Positions 17,668 through 28,593 of a stretch of 64,000 nt of DNA are shown here, piece after piece. Made by a program: the position numbers and the translations under genes. Origin of the DNA: Clostridium pasteurianum BC1 (GTDB lineage Bacteria > Bacillota > Clostridia > Clostridiales > Clostridiaceae); assembly GCF_000389635.1 (NCBI RefSeq), contig NC_021182.1, positions 4,133,925 through 4,197,924 of the forward strand, written 5' to 3'. Position 1 is the first letter of the stretch. Every line of letters starts with the position of its first letter. The notes under the pieces were generated by a model, which searched no databases, was not told the origin of the DNA, and saw only the letters and a list, made by a program, of their open reading frames with translations.

Positions 17668-17694
17668 TATTCATAACATATAAAATTTGTTACT

Positions 17695-18099
17695 CTACAC
17701 ATTATTGCTGATATAGAATTTTACATTCACCTCTTTATTTGCTATGTTCAAATCTGTAATCTGTACTCCCGAAAATCGTTTTAAAAGAAATTTATTTGCT
17801 TTCACTATAACTATTTTGTTGTGTATATATATATAATCCTCACTGTCATTTTTCTTTAAAAATCCCATAAACATATTTATAATACCCTCATTAGAGTTTA
17901 AATTGAAATAAATTTTACCTTTCTCAAATTTGTTGAACATAAGAATAATCTTAATATTTGGTAAAAAGCCTATACCCACTGTTATTTCAATTTCCCTATC
18001 ATTAATGGCCGTTAGTTTTCTTACCCTTTTTTTATCATAATCTGCATTTCTTTCAATTAAAATCAGAACTTCCTCCATAGAAATATTTAAATGTGCCAT
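17695..18099 (-). CDS. Conserved-looking protein of unknown function
   Basis: A 134-residue soluble protein that I do not recognise. It starts MAHLNISMEEVLILIERN after a GGGAG site. It has no membrane helix, no cysteine pattern and no catalytic motif. It looks like alternating beta strands (REIEITVGIGF, IKIILMF, GKIYFNL) after one short helix. It is a monocistronic gene between queT and the MATE exporter. Coding is supported by codon use and an upstream ribosome site. Confidence 0.6.
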   Translation of the reverse strand: MAHLNISMEEVLILIERNADYDKKRVRKLTAINDREIEITVGIGFLPNIKIILMFNKFEKGKIYFNLNSNEGIINMFMGFLKKNDSEDYIYIHNKIVIVKANKFLLKRFSGVQITDLNIANKEVNVKFYISNNV

Positions 18100-18178
18100 G
18101 AATAATACTCCCTATATATTATTTATATATCACTATATCATATGATTTATTTTCACAATTTATATAGTTTAAATAAAA

Positions 18179-19624
18179 TTATGTAGATTCACTTTTAGAA
18201 ATATTATTACTTTTCTTTATTACTACAATATTTTTCCATGCACCTTTTTTAAATCTTATGATATACAAAATTCCTCTTACAAGCCAATCTATATACATTG
18301 CAAGCCAAACCCCTATTAATCCTAGACCCAAAGGTATTCCAAGTATATATCCGAGAGTAATTCTAATTAACCACATACCTATAATTGAAGTAATCATAGT
18401 ATATTTAGCATCTCCTGCCCCTTTTAGTCCTGCTGGTAACACAAAACCAATAGCCCAAAGTGAAGTACCTATACCATTTATTATTAAAATATTAGTGGTT
18501 AAATGTATAATATCTGAATTTTGAGTATATAGTGTTGAGACTAATTTTGCAAAAGGTATAGATATAAGCCCTACTGTCATCAATCCTACAGTGGAAATTT
18601 TAGTTATATACGCTAAACATTTTCCTGCTTCTTCAGTCCTTCCCTTGCCCATATACTGGCCTACCAAGGCAGTAGCTGCTATACTTAGTGCATTACCTGG
18701 TATATTAAACATATTAGTTATAGAAACACTTATGGAATTGGAAGCTATGGCTATTGTACCCATATCTACAATATATACCTGAGTAATTAATTTTCCACAA
18801 TTAAACAATAAAGATTCCACACTGGCAGGAATTCCTATACCAAAAATAGGCTTCAATAATTCCTTATTGAATTTAAATACAGTTAACTTAGTTAATTTTA
18901 ATATTTTAGTTCCTCTTAGTAGAACCACCAAGACTACCATTGCACCAATTATCCTTGCAAAAGCTATACCAAGAGCTGCACCCTTTACTCCAAAACCACT
19001 AGTATGAATATCAATAAATTCATCATGAATATTTATTCCATATATAAAAATGAAGCTTAAGATTACGTTTATAAAATTCATAAAAATACTGTTCTTCATT
19101 GGAGTTTTAGTATCTCCAGCACCTCTTAATATTCCATTACAAATTAAATCCACAGCTATTAACGGATAGGTTAAAAGGGTTATAGTAAGATAAGTATAAG
19201 TATCTCTTATTACTGTACCCTCTGCTGAACCAAACAAAAGTGATATAAGCTGATTATGAAACACATATGTAAGTAAAGTTATTCCAATGGATATCAAAAT
19301 TCCAGAATATAATACCTGCTTCATTGACTCATTAGCTAATTTATTATTTCCCTGTCCTATAAATTGTGCAACTACAACAGTACCCCCTATTGCTAGAGCA
19401 GAAAAAAATGCAATAAATATATTATTTATTGAATCTACCATTCCGATGGCCGACACAGCTTCTTTCCCTATATGACCGGCCATCATGGTATTAATCATTC
19501 CCATGGACATAACAAATAATTGCTCGGTAAATATAGGTATTGTCAAATTAAATACGTCTTTTCTTACAAATCTCAATTTTGAGCCATCTCTTTTCTTTTT
19601 CGAAATATGTATACGTTTTAACAC
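18179..19624 (-). CDS. MATE-family multidrug/cation exporter
   Basis: A 481-residue transporter with about twelve membrane helices in two related halves, the MATE (NorM/DinF-like) arrangement. Diagnostic strings are MAGHIGKEAVSAIGMVDS (first half), GGTVVVAQFIGQG and the second-half echo ALVGQYMGKGRTEEA. These carriers export drugs or metabolites in exchange for Na+ or H+. The frame opens with GTG at 19624 with no clear ribosome site; a TTG about 17 codons in is another candidate, so the N-terminus is uncertain. It is divergent from the FAD oxidoreductase. Confidence 0.85.
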   Translation of the reverse strand: MLKRIHISKKKRDGSKLRFVRKDVFNLTIPIFTEQLFVMSMGMINTMMAGHIGKEAVSAIGMVDSINNIFIAFFSALAIGGTVVVAQFIGQGNNKLANESMKQVLYSGILISIGITLLTYVFHNQLISLLFGSAEGTVIRDTYTYLTITLLTYPLIAVDLICNGILRGAGDTKTPMKNSIFMNFINVILSFIFIYGINIHDEFIDIHTSGFGVKGAALGIAFARIIGAMVVLVVLLRGTKILKLTKLTVFKFNKELLKPIFGIGIPASVESLLFNCGKLITQVYIVDMGTIAIASNSISVSITNMFNIPGNALSIAATALVGQYMGKGRTEEAGKCLAYITKISTVGLMTVGLISIPFAKLVSTLYTQNSDIIHLTTNILIINGIGTSLWAIGFVLPAGLKGAGDAKYTMITSIIGMWLIRITLGYILGIPLGLGLIGVWLAMYIDWLVRGILYIIRFKKGAWKNIVVIKKSNNISKSEST

Positions 19625-19800
19625 AATTTACAATAAATAAATACCTTATTATTTCTAGGATAAATCAAACAAATATAAAATTCAATACACAAACTAGAGA
19701 AAAAAGTGTAAAAAAATTCAAAGACATGAATATGATAGTAATAATAGCTTTAGGCATCTTTCACTTATTTCCGGATGCCTTAATTGAAAGGGTGAGTTTT

Positions 19801-21078
19801 TTGAAGGTTATAATAATTGGAGGTGGCTGGTCTGGCTGTGCGGCAGCTATTACAGCTAAAAGAGCAGGAGCTGAAGTAAGTTTATATGAAAGAACTGATT
19901 TATTACTTGGTCTTGGAAATGTAGGCGGCATAATGAGAAACAATGGAAGGTACACTGCTGCAGAAGAACTTATAAATCTTGGTGCCGGAGATTTAATTCA
20001 CATAACAGATAATAATACTACACATAAAAATGTAGATTTTCCCGGTCATGAACATGCCTGGTTCTACGATGTCAATAAAATTGAACCCGAGGTAAAAAGT
20101 CATCTAGTCTCTTTAGGAATAGATGTAAAAACATTATCTAGAGTAGTAAACATAAAAAAAGAAAAAAATAAAATTACAGGTATAAAGCTTGAAAATGGAG
20201 GTATTGTAGATGGAGATGTATTTATAGACGCCACCGGTTCTACTGGTGGAATGAATAACTGCTTTAAACATGGCAATGGATGTGTAATGTGCATTTTAAG
20301 ATGCCCTACCTTTGGATCAAGGGTAAGTATCAGTTCCCTTGCAGGTGCAAAGGATATAGTATCTGAAAGAGATGATGGTAGTTTTGGAGCTTTTAGTGGT
20401 TCTTGTGAAATATCAAAAGATAGTCTATCTAAAGAAATAGCAGATCAGTTAGATGATAAGGGTATAGTTATTTTCAAAATTCCTGAGGAAGATGTAAATC
20501 TTGAGAAATTAAAACTTAAAGTTTGTCAGCAATACGCCCTTGAAAAATTCGCCGAAAATTTAATTCTATTAGATACAGGGCATATAAAAATTATGACACC
20601 CTTTTACCCACTGGATAAATTACGAAAAATTAAGGGATTAGACAAAGTTAGATTTATTGATCCCTATTCCGGCGGTAGAGGTAATTCTGTTAGATACCTG
20701 GCAGCCGCTCCAAGAACTAATGATCTTAAAGTTGTTGGTATAGACAATTTATTTTGTGCTGGGGAGAAGTCAGGATTTTTTGTAGGACATACTGAAGCCA
20801 TCTGTACCGGCTCTCTTGCTGGTCACAATGCCGTACGATATTTAGCTAATTTAGAGCCCATAATATTGCCCAATTCCACTGCCACAGGAGATTTAATTTC
20901 CTATGCAAATTATAGATTAAAAGCAAAAGATGGCAAAAAGATTAAATACACTTTTTCTGGAGCTGAATATTTTAATAGAATGAAAAGAGTAGGTCTTTAT
21001 TCTATTGACAATAAGGAAATTAAGAATAGGATAGAAAATTTAGGACTTACAGGACTTTATGGGAAAAAGTTAATATAG
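19801..21078 (+). CDS. FAD-dependent oxidoreductase with a CxxC-C motif
   Basis: A 425-residue flavoprotein. It starts at TTG (19801) behind AAAGGGTGAG; the upstream in-frame extension carries no conserved features and was dropped. IIIGGGWSGCAAAITAKRAGAEVSLYE (residues 4-30) is the dinucleotide-binding fold, and GVDNLFCAGEKSGFFVG-like sequence near 320 is the second FAD signature of MnmG/BaiN-like proteins. NGCVMCILRCP near residue 160 holds a CxxC plus a third cysteine, possibly for a metal or disulfide. It ends GLYGKKLI, like FAD proteins with a tRNA-methyltransferase-type fold. Substrate unknown. It stands alone. Confidence 0.78.
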   Translation: MKVIIIGGGWSGCAAAITAKRAGAEVSLYERTDLLLGLGNVGGIMRNNGRYTAAEELINLGAGDLIHITDNNTTHKNVDFPGHEHAWFYDVNKIEPEVKSHLVSLGIDVKTLSRVVNIKKEKNKITGIKLENGGIVDGDVFIDATGSTGGMNNCFKHGNGCVMCILRCPTFGSRVSISSLAGAKDIVSERDDGSFGAFSGSCEISKDSLSKEIADQLDDKGIVIFKIPEEDVNLEKLKLKVCQQYALEKFAENLILLDTGHIKIMTPFYPLDKLRKIKGLDKVRFIDPYSGGRGNSVRYLAAAPRTNDLKVVGIDNLFCAGEKSGFFVGHTEAICTGSLAGHNAVRYLANLEPIILPNSTATGDLISYANYRLKAKDGKKIKYTFSGAEYFNRMKRVGLYSIDNKEIKNRIENLGLTGLYGKKLI

Positions 21079-21134
21079 AACTGTCCTTCTTTAAAAGCAT
21101 GGTTAAATTTTAGTATGATATGGAAACTAAAAAT

Positions 21135-21195
21135 AAAAGGCGAACTAACTATCAGATTAGTTAGGCTAATACATGGTAATTTGGGTTCGCCATCT
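21135..21195 (+). terminator. Probable terminator after the FAD oxidoreductase
   Basis: AAAGGCGAAC...GGTTCGCC pairs at the base, with an inner CTAACTATCAGATTAGTTAG hairpin. The arms resemble the terminator at 5924. The T tract is short. Confidence 0.5.
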
Positions 21196-21313
21196 TCTTA
21201 TTTTACAATACAAAAATACAAATTCTTCCTATTTTTACTATATATTTCCATAGAATGAACTTAAGCCTAAGACCAGTATAAAACCAGCCTTAAGCTTTCT
21301 TAAATTTTTTGAT

Positions 21314-22678
21314 TTATATTTTCATCTGTGTCATCCTCTTTATAACTCTATCCTTTGACTCACATATTAAACTTAATTCTCCGTCTTCCATTTTAGTTTT
21401 CAAAATTACTGTATGCCCCCATAATTCATATATATATTTTATAGTAGCTTCTGCATATCCCATATTAAGCTCTCTTCCATCATACACGTGTTCTAAAGTT
21501 AAAGTATTATCTCTTGTAGACATATCTATTATTCTAATATAGGGAATCATGCCCATACCACAGGAACTGCACAAGGTATTTCTTATATTAATCCATCCTT
21601 TTTCATCAGGTACATCTTTTATAACATAGTTTTCATTTTCTTTTGCATACTCAAATAAATTCAGGTCATAGCATAATTCTTTTGTCAAATACCTTCTTAT
21701 AAAGGATTCATCTCTTTCAAGCTTTCTAATCTCAAATATTTTTTCCTTACCATATTTTTCATGAAGATATTCAAACATTTTGAAACCTATAAAATAAGGA
21801 TTTATAAAGCCTATACCCGGTGCAATAACATCATTATGACGCTTAAGAAATTCCAAATGTAGTTTATCGGGCAAATTCAAGCGCTTTAAAATATTGTAAT
21901 GCCAATAACTGGCCCAACCTTCATTCATAATTTTAGTCTCAATTTGTGGTATAAAATAAGCGGTCTCTTTACGCACAACCTGAAGCAGGTTTTTTTCCCA
22001 TTCACTAAGATTTCCATATCTTATAATAAAGTATAGTACATCGTCTTCAGGTTCAAGGGGTATTTTACTTATGTTAGGAGGCGTATCTTTTACATATGGT
22101 TCCAATATACTCTTATTTGTATTTTTGTTCACATATTCCTGCATAATCCTGCTTTTAAGTGCTTCATCACTTATTCTCTTTTCTCCCACTACCCTTGAAG
22201 TCTGTAATTTTATGGCGTGAGCTGTCTCATATCCAATGCTGGGATCATTTATATACCCTCTTACCATATCTGCATCAGTCTTAAATAGCTCCACAGTATA
22301 ATCTGCTCTAGTACCCTCTGCAAAAAGTCTATTGTTCTTAAAAAAATCATTATGTCCGTATACATGTGCCATTGTTAATATTTGCAGCAGCAATGTATTT
22401 TCCTTCATTAAATATGCAATACAGGGATCCGAATTTATAACCATTTCATATGGAAGACCACTTAAATTATATTTATAAGTGGTACTATTTTTTTCATAGG
22501 CTTTACCAAAGCTCCAGTGAGGATATCTTGATGGCATCCCAAGATATGCTTCATATCCAAGCATATCTTTATACCCTATTGTTTCAAATTCCTGTTCATA
22601 ATAGTCAAGACCAATATCATTTACTATTTTCTCAATTTTCTTATTCCAAGCTTCTAAATCCGCTACAGTATATTCCAC
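21314..22678 (-). CDS. spoVR: SpoVR-family protein
   Basis: A 454-residue SpoVR protein (E. coli YcgB relative). The family core is present: PSRYPHWSFGKAYE (49-62), AHVYGHNDFFKNN (104-116), NEGWASYWHYNIL (about 262-274) and PYFIGFKMFEYL. In Bacillus SpoVR is needed for normal spore cortex formation. In E. coli it is encoded with PrkA and DUF444 proteins, as here. It starts at GTG 22678, nearly contiguous with the yhbH stop. No enzymatic activity is established for the family. Confidence 0.93.
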   Translation of the reverse strand: MEYTVADLEAWNKKIEKIVNDIGLDYYEQEFETIGYKDMLGYEAYLGMPSRYPHWSFGKAYEKNSTTYKYNLSGLPYEMVINSDPCIAYLMKENTLLLQILTMAHVYGHNDFFKNNRLFAEGTRADYTVELFKTDADMVRGYINDPSIGYETAHAIKLQTSRVVGEKRISDEALKSRIMQEYVNKNTNKSILEPYVKDTPPNISKIPLEPEDDVLYFIIRYGNLSEWEKNLLQVVRKETAYFIPQIETKIMNEGWASYWHYNILKRLNLPDKLHLEFLKRHNDVIAPGIGFINPYFIGFKMFEYLHEKYGKEKIFEIRKLERDESFIRRYLTKELCYDLNLFEYAKENENYVIKDVPDEKGWINIRNTLCSSCGMGMIPYIRIIDMSTRDNTLTLEHVYDGRELNMGYAEATIKYIYELWGHTVILKTKMEDGELSLICESKDRVIKRMTQMKI

Positions 22679-22684
22679 AATTTA

Positions 22685-23857
22685 TCACCCCACTTGTTCC
22701 TTTTTTAACATATCTTTAAGTGCATTCCATAAATCATTTTTCTGTTTTATGGACACAGCAATAAAATTCTTATTTTGTACTTCTTTAACAAGTTTATCCT
22801 TAATGTTAGTAGAATAATATCCGCTCATAATTTCTGAATATCCGAACATATTGCAAACTTCGCAAAGTTTTTTTGCGGATGCTACTGCTCTATTATTGTC
22901 TTCCGTCCAATTATCCCCATCACTGACATAGAATGTATATATATTCCAATAAACTGGGTTATATCTTTTTTCAATGATTTCCAGGGCTGTATTTAATCCA
23001 CTTGATATATAGGTCCCACCGGATTCCACCTTATGGAAAAATTCAAACTCATTTACTTCCCTTCCAACAGTAGAATGTGCCACAAAAGCTATTTCCACAT
23101 TAGAATATTTTGTTCTTATAAATTGAGATAGAATAAAAAAGAAAGATCTTGCTAAATATTTCTTTGTATTATCCATAGAACCTGAAACGTCCATAACACA
23201 TATGATTACTGCATTACATTCTCTTTTCATGGTCTTTTTTATCCTGTAATATCTTAAATCTTCATTTTTAAAAGGAAATCTCTCTATCTCCTCATCTATA
23301 TCTTCTTCTCTTAATGCCCTCTTTTTTCCCTGCTGTCTTTTCAATTTTTCAACAGTGGTTCTCTTTTTTGCAAGTCTGGGATTAATTCCATGTCTTTGGT
23401 ATCCAGCTTTTTTTGTTCCGTTTTCTGTAAGCACTTCTGCAAATTTCTTTTTATCCATTTTCGGTAACTCTAAATCATTCATTATATAGTTCATTACATC
23501 TTCTAAGGTGATCTCCGTTTCATAAATATCTTCACCTTCATCATTACCAGCGCCCTGATTGCCTTTTCCCCCATTTTGAGATTTATCCTTACCTATTACC
23601 TGACCTCTTTTTTCACTTCCGTCGCCACTGCCAACACCAGGTACATTTTTCCCATAGATAAACTGATATTCTTTTATACCACGAATAGGTATTTTAATCT
23701 TTTTGTCCTTACTCTGACCTATTATACTTTCCTCTGATAGTATATCTCCTAAATTATCTTTTATGGACTTTTCAACAAGCTGACGATGTCTTCTTCTGTC
23801 TTCTACTGCCCTATCATGCCCAAGTGATGTTGAGTTATGATCTCTGAATAATGTCAT
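22685..23857 (-). CDS. yhbH: YhbH/YeaH (DUF444) stress and sporulation protein
   Basis: A 390-residue DUF444 protein. The N-terminal third is charged ([22 protein letters not shown]). A von Willebrand A-like domain starts near residue 225 with the metal-site motif DVSGSMD. I start it at the ATG 23857 (MTLFRDHN), with GGAAGGA nine bases upstream, rather than at an earlier in-frame ATG inside prkA. It lies between prkA and spoVR. The family is co-expressed with PrkA, probably as a partner or scaffold, but the biochemical role is unknown. Confidence 0.9.
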   Translation of the reverse strand: MTLFRDHNSTSLGHDRAVEDRRRHRQLVEKSIKDNLGDILSEESIIGQSKDKKIKIPIRGIKEYQFIYGKNVPGVGSGDGSEKRGQVIGKDKSQNGGKGNQGAGNDEGEDIYETEITLEDVMNYIMNDLELPKMDKKKFAEVLTENGTKKAGYQRHGINPRLAKKRTTVEKLKRQQGKKRALREEDIDEEIERFPFKNEDLRYYRIKKTMKRECNAVIICVMDVSGSMDNTKKYLARSFFFILSQFIRTKYSNVEIAFVAHSTVGREVNEFEFFHKVESGGTYISSGLNTALEIIEKRYNPVYWNIYTFYVSDGDNWTEDNNRAVASAKKLCEVCNMFGYSEIMSGYYSTNIKDKLVKEVQNKNFIAVSIKQKNDLWNALKDMLKKEQVG

Positions 23858-23861
23858 GCTA

Positions 23862-25784
23862 TCAATCCTTCCATAAATTATTGGCAGCATATTTTAATAT
23901 AACATCGCAGCAGTAAACGCAATAACCATTTTCTTTCATCTGCTCCACCATAGCATTATATTTCTCATCTTGCTCTTCATCTCGCACTCTTGATTTAGTT
24001 ATTATTCTTGATAGATCCTTCACAGAAGTAGTTAATTTCTTTTCTATAGCTTCCTTTAAAGGTTCATAGGAAGTATAATCAATTTTACCTCCATTTCTAA
24101 CTACATAGAACATATATGAAGTAACATCACTTCTAAATCCCTTAGCCGAATTTTCTGATACTCCAATCTGCTCTTCTATAGATCTCATAAATTTATCATC
24201 TGGTTGAAGTTCTTCTCCAGTAGATTTGTCTTTAAGTTTTGTCTTGTTTACAAAAGCCTCTGCATTATCCAGGTAATTATCAAATAAGCTTTCTGCCTGT
24301 TCTCTAAAGCTATTTATAAAAGCTTTAGTTACTTCTTTCTCTAAAGTCTTGTTATATTCTTTTCTGATTGTATCCTGTATAAAGCCTAAATACTTTTTCT
24401 TTTCATCCTCTGCTATGTCTAGATCTTTAACGGATCTAATTATACTCTCCATAATACTTAGTGGATTTATGCAATCATATTCAGAAACTGAAAGAGCGTT
24501 ATCTATGGCTTTTATTATAAATCTTGTGGAAATACCATGCATACCTTCATCAAGACCTGCTTCTTCTCTAAGTTCAGAAATATCTATTTTTTTAGTAGTT
24601 CCCTTTTCTACAATATCTTCTCCATTATATATCTTAAGTTTAGTAAGCGGGTCTGCCTTGTTCGAAGGCTTTAATCTACTCAATATAGCAAATTCTGCTG
24701 CTGTTTCTATAGTATGTGGTGCTATATGTGCCTTGAACTTACTCTTATTAAGTATTTTATTATATATTTTTACTTCCTCATTTAATTCTAAGCAATAAGG
24801 TACCTCCACTTTAACAATTCTATCCAGTATAGCTTCATTTGTATGATCTGACTTAAATCTATTCCACTCAGCTTCATTGGAATGGGCAAGAATTATACCA
24901 TCAAAATATATCATTGAACCCTTTCCTGGTGAAGGCACAGACTTCTCTTGAGTAGCAGTTATAATAGTGTGTAAATATTCCACATCATTTTTGAATACTT
25001 CTATAAATTCTACAAGTCCTCTGTTACCTACATTAAAAGCTCCATTCAAAGAAAATATTCTAGGATCATCCTCTGAATACATATCCATCTTGGAAATATC
25101 AACAGAACCTGTCAAAATTGACGTATCTTGGTTATTTGGATCTACCGGTGGCACAACCCCTATTCCCTTTCTTGATCTTATAGAAAAAGTACTAGTTACC
25201 ACAGGGAACTTTTCATATTCACCATCATATTCATGTAATAATTTATATTTGCATGCTGGGCACAAATCCCCTTCAATTTCTAAACCTAAAAGGTCATTGA
25301 ATTTTTTTCTAAGGTGATTAGGTATTAAATGTAAGGGTTCTTCATGTAAAGGGCAGCCCTTCAAATGATAAATAGGAGGAGCAGATTCTAAAGATTTTTT
25401 AAGTGCATCTACTAAGGATGACTTTCCTGCTCCAACTGGCCCTACTAAATATAATACCTGTCTTGATTCTTCACCTCTCATAGCAGCAGAATAAAAATAA
25501 TTTACTATCTTCATAACAACTTTATCTATTCCAAAAAAATCATCTTTAAAGAAATTGTATCTTTTGATAACATCATTTCCATATATCTTTCTTATCCTAG
25601 GATTTTCTTCTGGCTTTAATACATCAAAACCACTTTTAACGATTATGTCATATAACCTTTTATGTGCTAGTTGTGCTATATCTGGATTTTTCTTCACAAT
25701 ATCAAGATAATCCAAAAATGTACCTTCAAATTTTGTATTGCTTTTACTTTCTCTGTCATTTTGTATTAAGTCTCTAAATTCCAT
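23862..25784 (-). CDS. prkA: PrkA-family serine kinase / AAA+ protein
   Basis: A 640-residue PrkA protein: an AAA+ domain with Walker [10 protein letters not shown] (115-123), then the C-terminal PrkA kinase-like region (from about 410). A cysteine-containing segment [10 protein letters not shown]...CPACKYKL lies at 153-195. Bacillus PrkA acts in sporulation and E. coli YeaG in starvation responses. First gene of a prkA-yhbH-spoVR operon. The start follows AGGGGGTG. Confidence 0.93.
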   Translation of the reverse strand: MEFRDLIQNDRESKSNTKFEGTFLDYLDIVKKNPDIAQLAHKRLYDIIVKSGFDVLKPEENPRIRKIYGNDVIKRYNFFKDDFFGIDKVVMKIVNYFYSAAMRGEESRQVLYLVGPVGAGKSSLVDALKKSLESAPPIYHLKGCPLHEEPLHLIPNHLRKKFNDLLGLEIEGDLCPACKYKLLHEYDGEYEKFPVVTSTFSIRSRKGIGVVPPVDPNNQDTSILTGSVDISKMDMYSEDDPRIFSLNGAFNVGNRGLVEFIEVFKNDVEYLHTIITATQEKSVPSPGKGSMIYFDGIILAHSNEAEWNRFKSDHTNEAILDRIVKVEVPYCLELNEEVKIYNKILNKSKFKAHIAPHTIETAAEFAILSRLKPSNKADPLTKLKIYNGEDIVEKGTTKKIDISELREEAGLDEGMHGISTRFIIKAIDNALSVSEYDCINPLSIMESIIRSVKDLDIAEDEKKKYLGFIQDTIRKEYNKTLEKEVTKAFINSFREQAESLFDNYLDNAEAFVNKTKLKDKSTGEELQPDDKFMRSIEEQIGVSENSAKGFRSDVTSYMFYVVRNGGKIDYTSYEPLKEAIEKKLTTSVKDLSRIITKSRVRDEEQDEKYNAMVEQMKENGYCVYCCDVILKYAANNLWKD

Positions 25785-25888
25785 ACTGCACCCCCTGAAA
25801 CTAATTTATATTTAATTACATATAGTCTTTTAATTACTTGTTTATAAGATATATATGTCATTACCCTGCCCTAACATGATAAATAATT

Positions 25889-25927
25889 AAAAAAAACGTA
25901 TTAGATTTTTTTCTAATACGTTTTTTT
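25889..25927. terminator. Strong bidirectional terminator
   Basis: AAAAAACGTATTAGA and TCTAATACGTTTTTT are perfect arms with A and T tracts. It ends the marR-MFS transcript before prkA. Confidence 0.9.
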
Positions 25928-25980
25928 AACAAGTATTTAATATAAATATATTGTTCCTTGAAACCTCATAACATCATACT

Positions 25981-27423
25981 TTAATACTCTTCTATTACTT
26001 CCTCATTATTTTCCCTATTGGAATATAATCTTACAGCGGTTATTACAGCCCCTATACCACATAATACTGCTGCTCCTATAAATACATATCTCATACCATA
26101 AATAAATACATCATTTCTTCCTTCTACATAATTAACTACCCTATATCCTATTTTGTGACTCATCCTATTATATAAAATCAATGTAGACAGCGAAACGCCT
26201 AGTACCATTCCTAAATTTCTAACCAGTGCATTTACACTTCCCGCAATTCCCAGCTTGTTTTTAGCTACAGTTGACATAACCAGGGAATTATTAGGTGATT
26301 GGAACATGCCATTTCCTACAGTCATGATAGCTATAAATATAGCTGCAATGAACAAACTGGAATTTTCATTTAAACTACCCATGAATACAAAACCTATGCT
26401 CATAAGTATAAGTCCCAAAAGCGTAAGAAATTCTGAACCTATCCTATCAGATAAATATCCACTTATAGGGGCAACCACAGATAAAATTATTGGTGAAATC
26501 ATCATAAATAATCCAGTTATAGCTGGTGATAATTTAAGCACATCCTGGAAATAAAAAGGTAAAATAATAGTTACTGCACTAAGAGCAATAAATGAAACAA
26601 ACCCACAAAATATGCTCAAAGAAAATAACTTATTTTTAAAAATATTTAACTGAAGTAAAGGTATTTTTACTCTCTTTTCAATAATTACAAAAGCTGCTAA
26701 AGCTACTACTGCCACAACAAATCCAATAATTATTATAGGTTGACTATATCCTGTATTCTGCCCCTGCACCAATGCACCAAATAATGATACTATACCTATT
26801 ACAAATAGAGCTGCTCCCTTAATATCCAATTTTTCACTTAATTCCTCTGTATTCTTAGGGAAGATTTTCATTGAAAATATAAAAGTAATTATACCTATAG
26901 GTACATTTATCAGAAATATGTACTCCCAACTTAATGCAGAAACAATAAATCCACCTATAGGTGGTCCTACCATTGTTCCCAAAGCTACAAATGTTCCAGA
27001 CATACCTAGTGCCCTGCCTCTCTCATTAGCTGGAAATACATGAGTTATAATTCCCTGACTTGTAGACATAGTAGCCGCCGCTCCTATAGCCTGAATAGCC
27101 CTTGCTAGTACTAATACAAAAAGAGAATTTGTCATTCCGCATAAAAAAGATCCAATAGTAAATAGAATTATTCCAAATCTAAATATCTTAGTTTTACCTT
27201 TAATATCACCCAATCTTCCAAATATGAGAATCATAGCAGATATGACTATAAGATAGCTTGTAACTACCCACTCAATAGATGCCATATTTACATTAAGTCT
27301 TTTAGCCATCACAGGTAAAGCTACATTTACAATACTTCCATCTAAACAACACATGAAAGTATTTAATACTACTGTAAGCAAAATAAACCATCTGTTTTTA
27401 TTTAAATTACTTTCACTTTTCAA
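25981..27423 (-). CDS. MFS multidrug exporter, DHA2 (EmrB/QacA) family
   Basis: A 480-residue, 14-helix drug:proton antiporter. Signatures are DGSIVNVALP (helix 1, motif D1), GRLGDIKGKTKIFR (motif A), LVLARAIQAIGAA (motif B) and GTMVGPPIGGF (motif C of exporters). It overlaps the upstream MarR-type gene by 4 nt, so expression is very likely controlled by that regulator. Substrate unknown. Confidence 0.9.
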   Translation of the reverse strand: MKSESNLNKNRWFILLTVVLNTFMCCLDGSIVNVALPVMAKRLNVNMASIEWVVTSYLIVISAMILIFGRLGDIKGKTKIFRFGIILFTIGSFLCGMTNSLFVLVLARAIQAIGAAATMSTSQGIITHVFPANERGRALGMSGTFVALGTMVGPPIGGFIVSALSWEYIFLINVPIGIITFIFSMKIFPKNTEELSEKLDIKGAALFVIGIVSLFGALVQGQNTGYSQPIIIIGFVVAVVALAAFVIIEKRVKIPLLQLNIFKNKLFSLSIFCGFVSFIALSAVTIILPFYFQDVLKLSPAITGLFMMISPIILSVVAPISGYLSDRIGSEFLTLLGLILMSIGFVFMGSLNENSSLFIAAIFIAIMTVGNGMFQSPNNSLVMSTVAKNKLGIAGSVNALVRNLGMVLGVSLSTLILYNRMSHKIGYRVVNYVEGRNDVFIYGMRYVFIGAAVLCGIGAVITAVRLYSNRENNEEVIEEY

Positions 27424-27884
27424 ATTCCATCAATCCTTTCTTTACATTTTTCCTTGTGTTTTCTGGCATTTAATAATACCTTATCCAAAAATTCTATTCC
27501 TATTTCCATTTCTTCTTCACTGCAGCCTTCCACTAAGATAGCTATCCAGCTATGTATAACCTTAATAATCTCCGGAATAACCTCTCTTCCCTTATCAGTT
27601 AAAAATAATCTATAAGCTCTTATGTCCTCCTTATTTTCCCTTTTCTCAATATATCCTAATTCTATAAGCTTTTTAATAGTTCTGGCGGACATAGCTTTAT
27701 CCACGCTCAGTTCTCTGCTTATTTCATTTTGGCTTATGCCTTCAGTTTCATTTAATATAAGTAAATATGGATATATCCCTGTGCTCAATTTAAACTTTTC
27801 CAGTCTTTTATCTATATAGCATTGAGTACTTCTATATATTTTTCCATTTAATTTGGTTAAAGATGTTATTTTATCATTCATCAT
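27420..27884 (-). CDS. MarR-family transcriptional repressor
   Basis: A 154-residue winged-helix regulator. The recognition part ISQNEISRELSVDKAMSARTIKKLIELGYIEKRENKEDIRAYRLFLTDKG follows the MarR scheme (helix-turn-helix then beta wing with the RxxDxR-like EDIRAYR). It is co-transcribed with the MFS exporter. A palindrome overlapping its own -35 box suggests autorepression released by an inducing drug. Confidence 0.9.
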   Translation of the reverse strand: MMNDKITSLTKLNGKIYRSTQCYIDKRLEKFKLSTGIYPYLLILNETEGISQNEISRELSVDKAMSARTIKKLIELGYIEKRENKEDIRAYRLFLTDKGREVIPEIIKVIHSWIAILVEGCSEEEMEIGIEFLDKVLLNARKHKEKCKERIDGI

Positions 27885-27914
27885 AATATCCTTTCATTTA
27901 ACTTTCTAAAATAT

Positions 27915-27944
27915 ATATTACTACAGTATAGTTGATTAGTCAAC
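27915..27944 (-). promoter_or_regulatory. marR-MFS promoter with palindromic operator
   Basis: On the minus strand TTGACT (27943-27938), a 17-base spacer and TAATAT (27920-27915) form a sigma-A promoter. GTTGA-TTAG-TCAAC (27931-27944) overlaps the -35 box and is the likely MarR operator. Confidence 0.65.
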
Positions 27945-28002
27945 CATCGATAAAAATTTTTCTTCATACTTTTAGATTAACTTTAAATCTGTAATAGTTC
28001 AT

Positions 28003-28593
28003 TTACAAAACATCCACTATATTATCTATACAATTTATTGCTTTAATATACATATACCCATCCTCTATTGAAATCACAGAAGCAGTCCCATGCATAACTT
28101 TAAATTTATAAAAATAATCATATTGGTTAAAAACCAAAGATAGAGCACAGGCAATTACTCCACCGTGAGTAACTACAAGTATATCACCCTTCTTACTGCC
28201 TACCTCTTCAATAAAGACTTTGGTTCTATTGAAAACCTCCGCTAAGCTTTCTCCTTTTGGTATGCTGTAATTCAGTACATCCTGTGCCCATGCCTTGCTT
28301 TCATTTGCATATTTGCTTTCTATTTGGCAATAGTTTAACCCTTCAAATATTCCAAAATTCATTTCAGAAAGCCTGCTATCTATTTTATAATTTTCAGCTA
28401 GTAATTTCGTGGTTTGAACAGCTCTTTTTAAAGGGCTGCTGTAAACTTCGTGAAATTTTATTTTTTGCAGATGCTTTTTTATACTCTTTATTTCTTCTAT
28501 TCCCTTCTGAGATATTTCTGAATCAATTACACCTGCGTATACATGTTTATGATTTAATTCAGTACTACCATGTCTTATAAAAACTATATTCAT
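28003..28593 (-). CDS. cobC: Histidine-phosphatase-family protein, probable alpha-ribazole phosphatase
   Basis: A 196-residue phosphoglycerate-mutase-like phosphatase with the catalytic RHG motif (FIRHGST, residues 5-11), RAVQTT and the second histidine in VVTHGGVIAC (about 145). In this position it should remove the phosphate from alpha-ribazole 5'-phosphate (or adenosylcobalamin 5'-phosphate) in late cobalamin assembly. It overlaps cobS by 4 nt. Function rests on operon context, since the fold alone is not specific. Confidence 0.87.
   Translation of the reverse strand: MNIVFIRHGSTELNHKHVYAGVIDSEISQKGIEEIKSIKKHLQKIKFHEVYSSPLKRAVQTTKLLAENYKIDSRLSEMNFGIFEGLNYCQIESKYANESKAWAQDVLNYSIPKGESLAEVFNRTKVFIEEVGSKKGDILVVTHGGVIACALSLVFNQYDYFYKFKVMHGTASVISIEDGYMYIKAINCIDNIVDVL

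Noticed and set aside
19579-19800. N-terminal extension of the FAD oxidoreductase
   Set aside because: The sequence overlaps the divergent MATE gene and is not protein-like; the dinucleotide fold starts right after TTG 19801.
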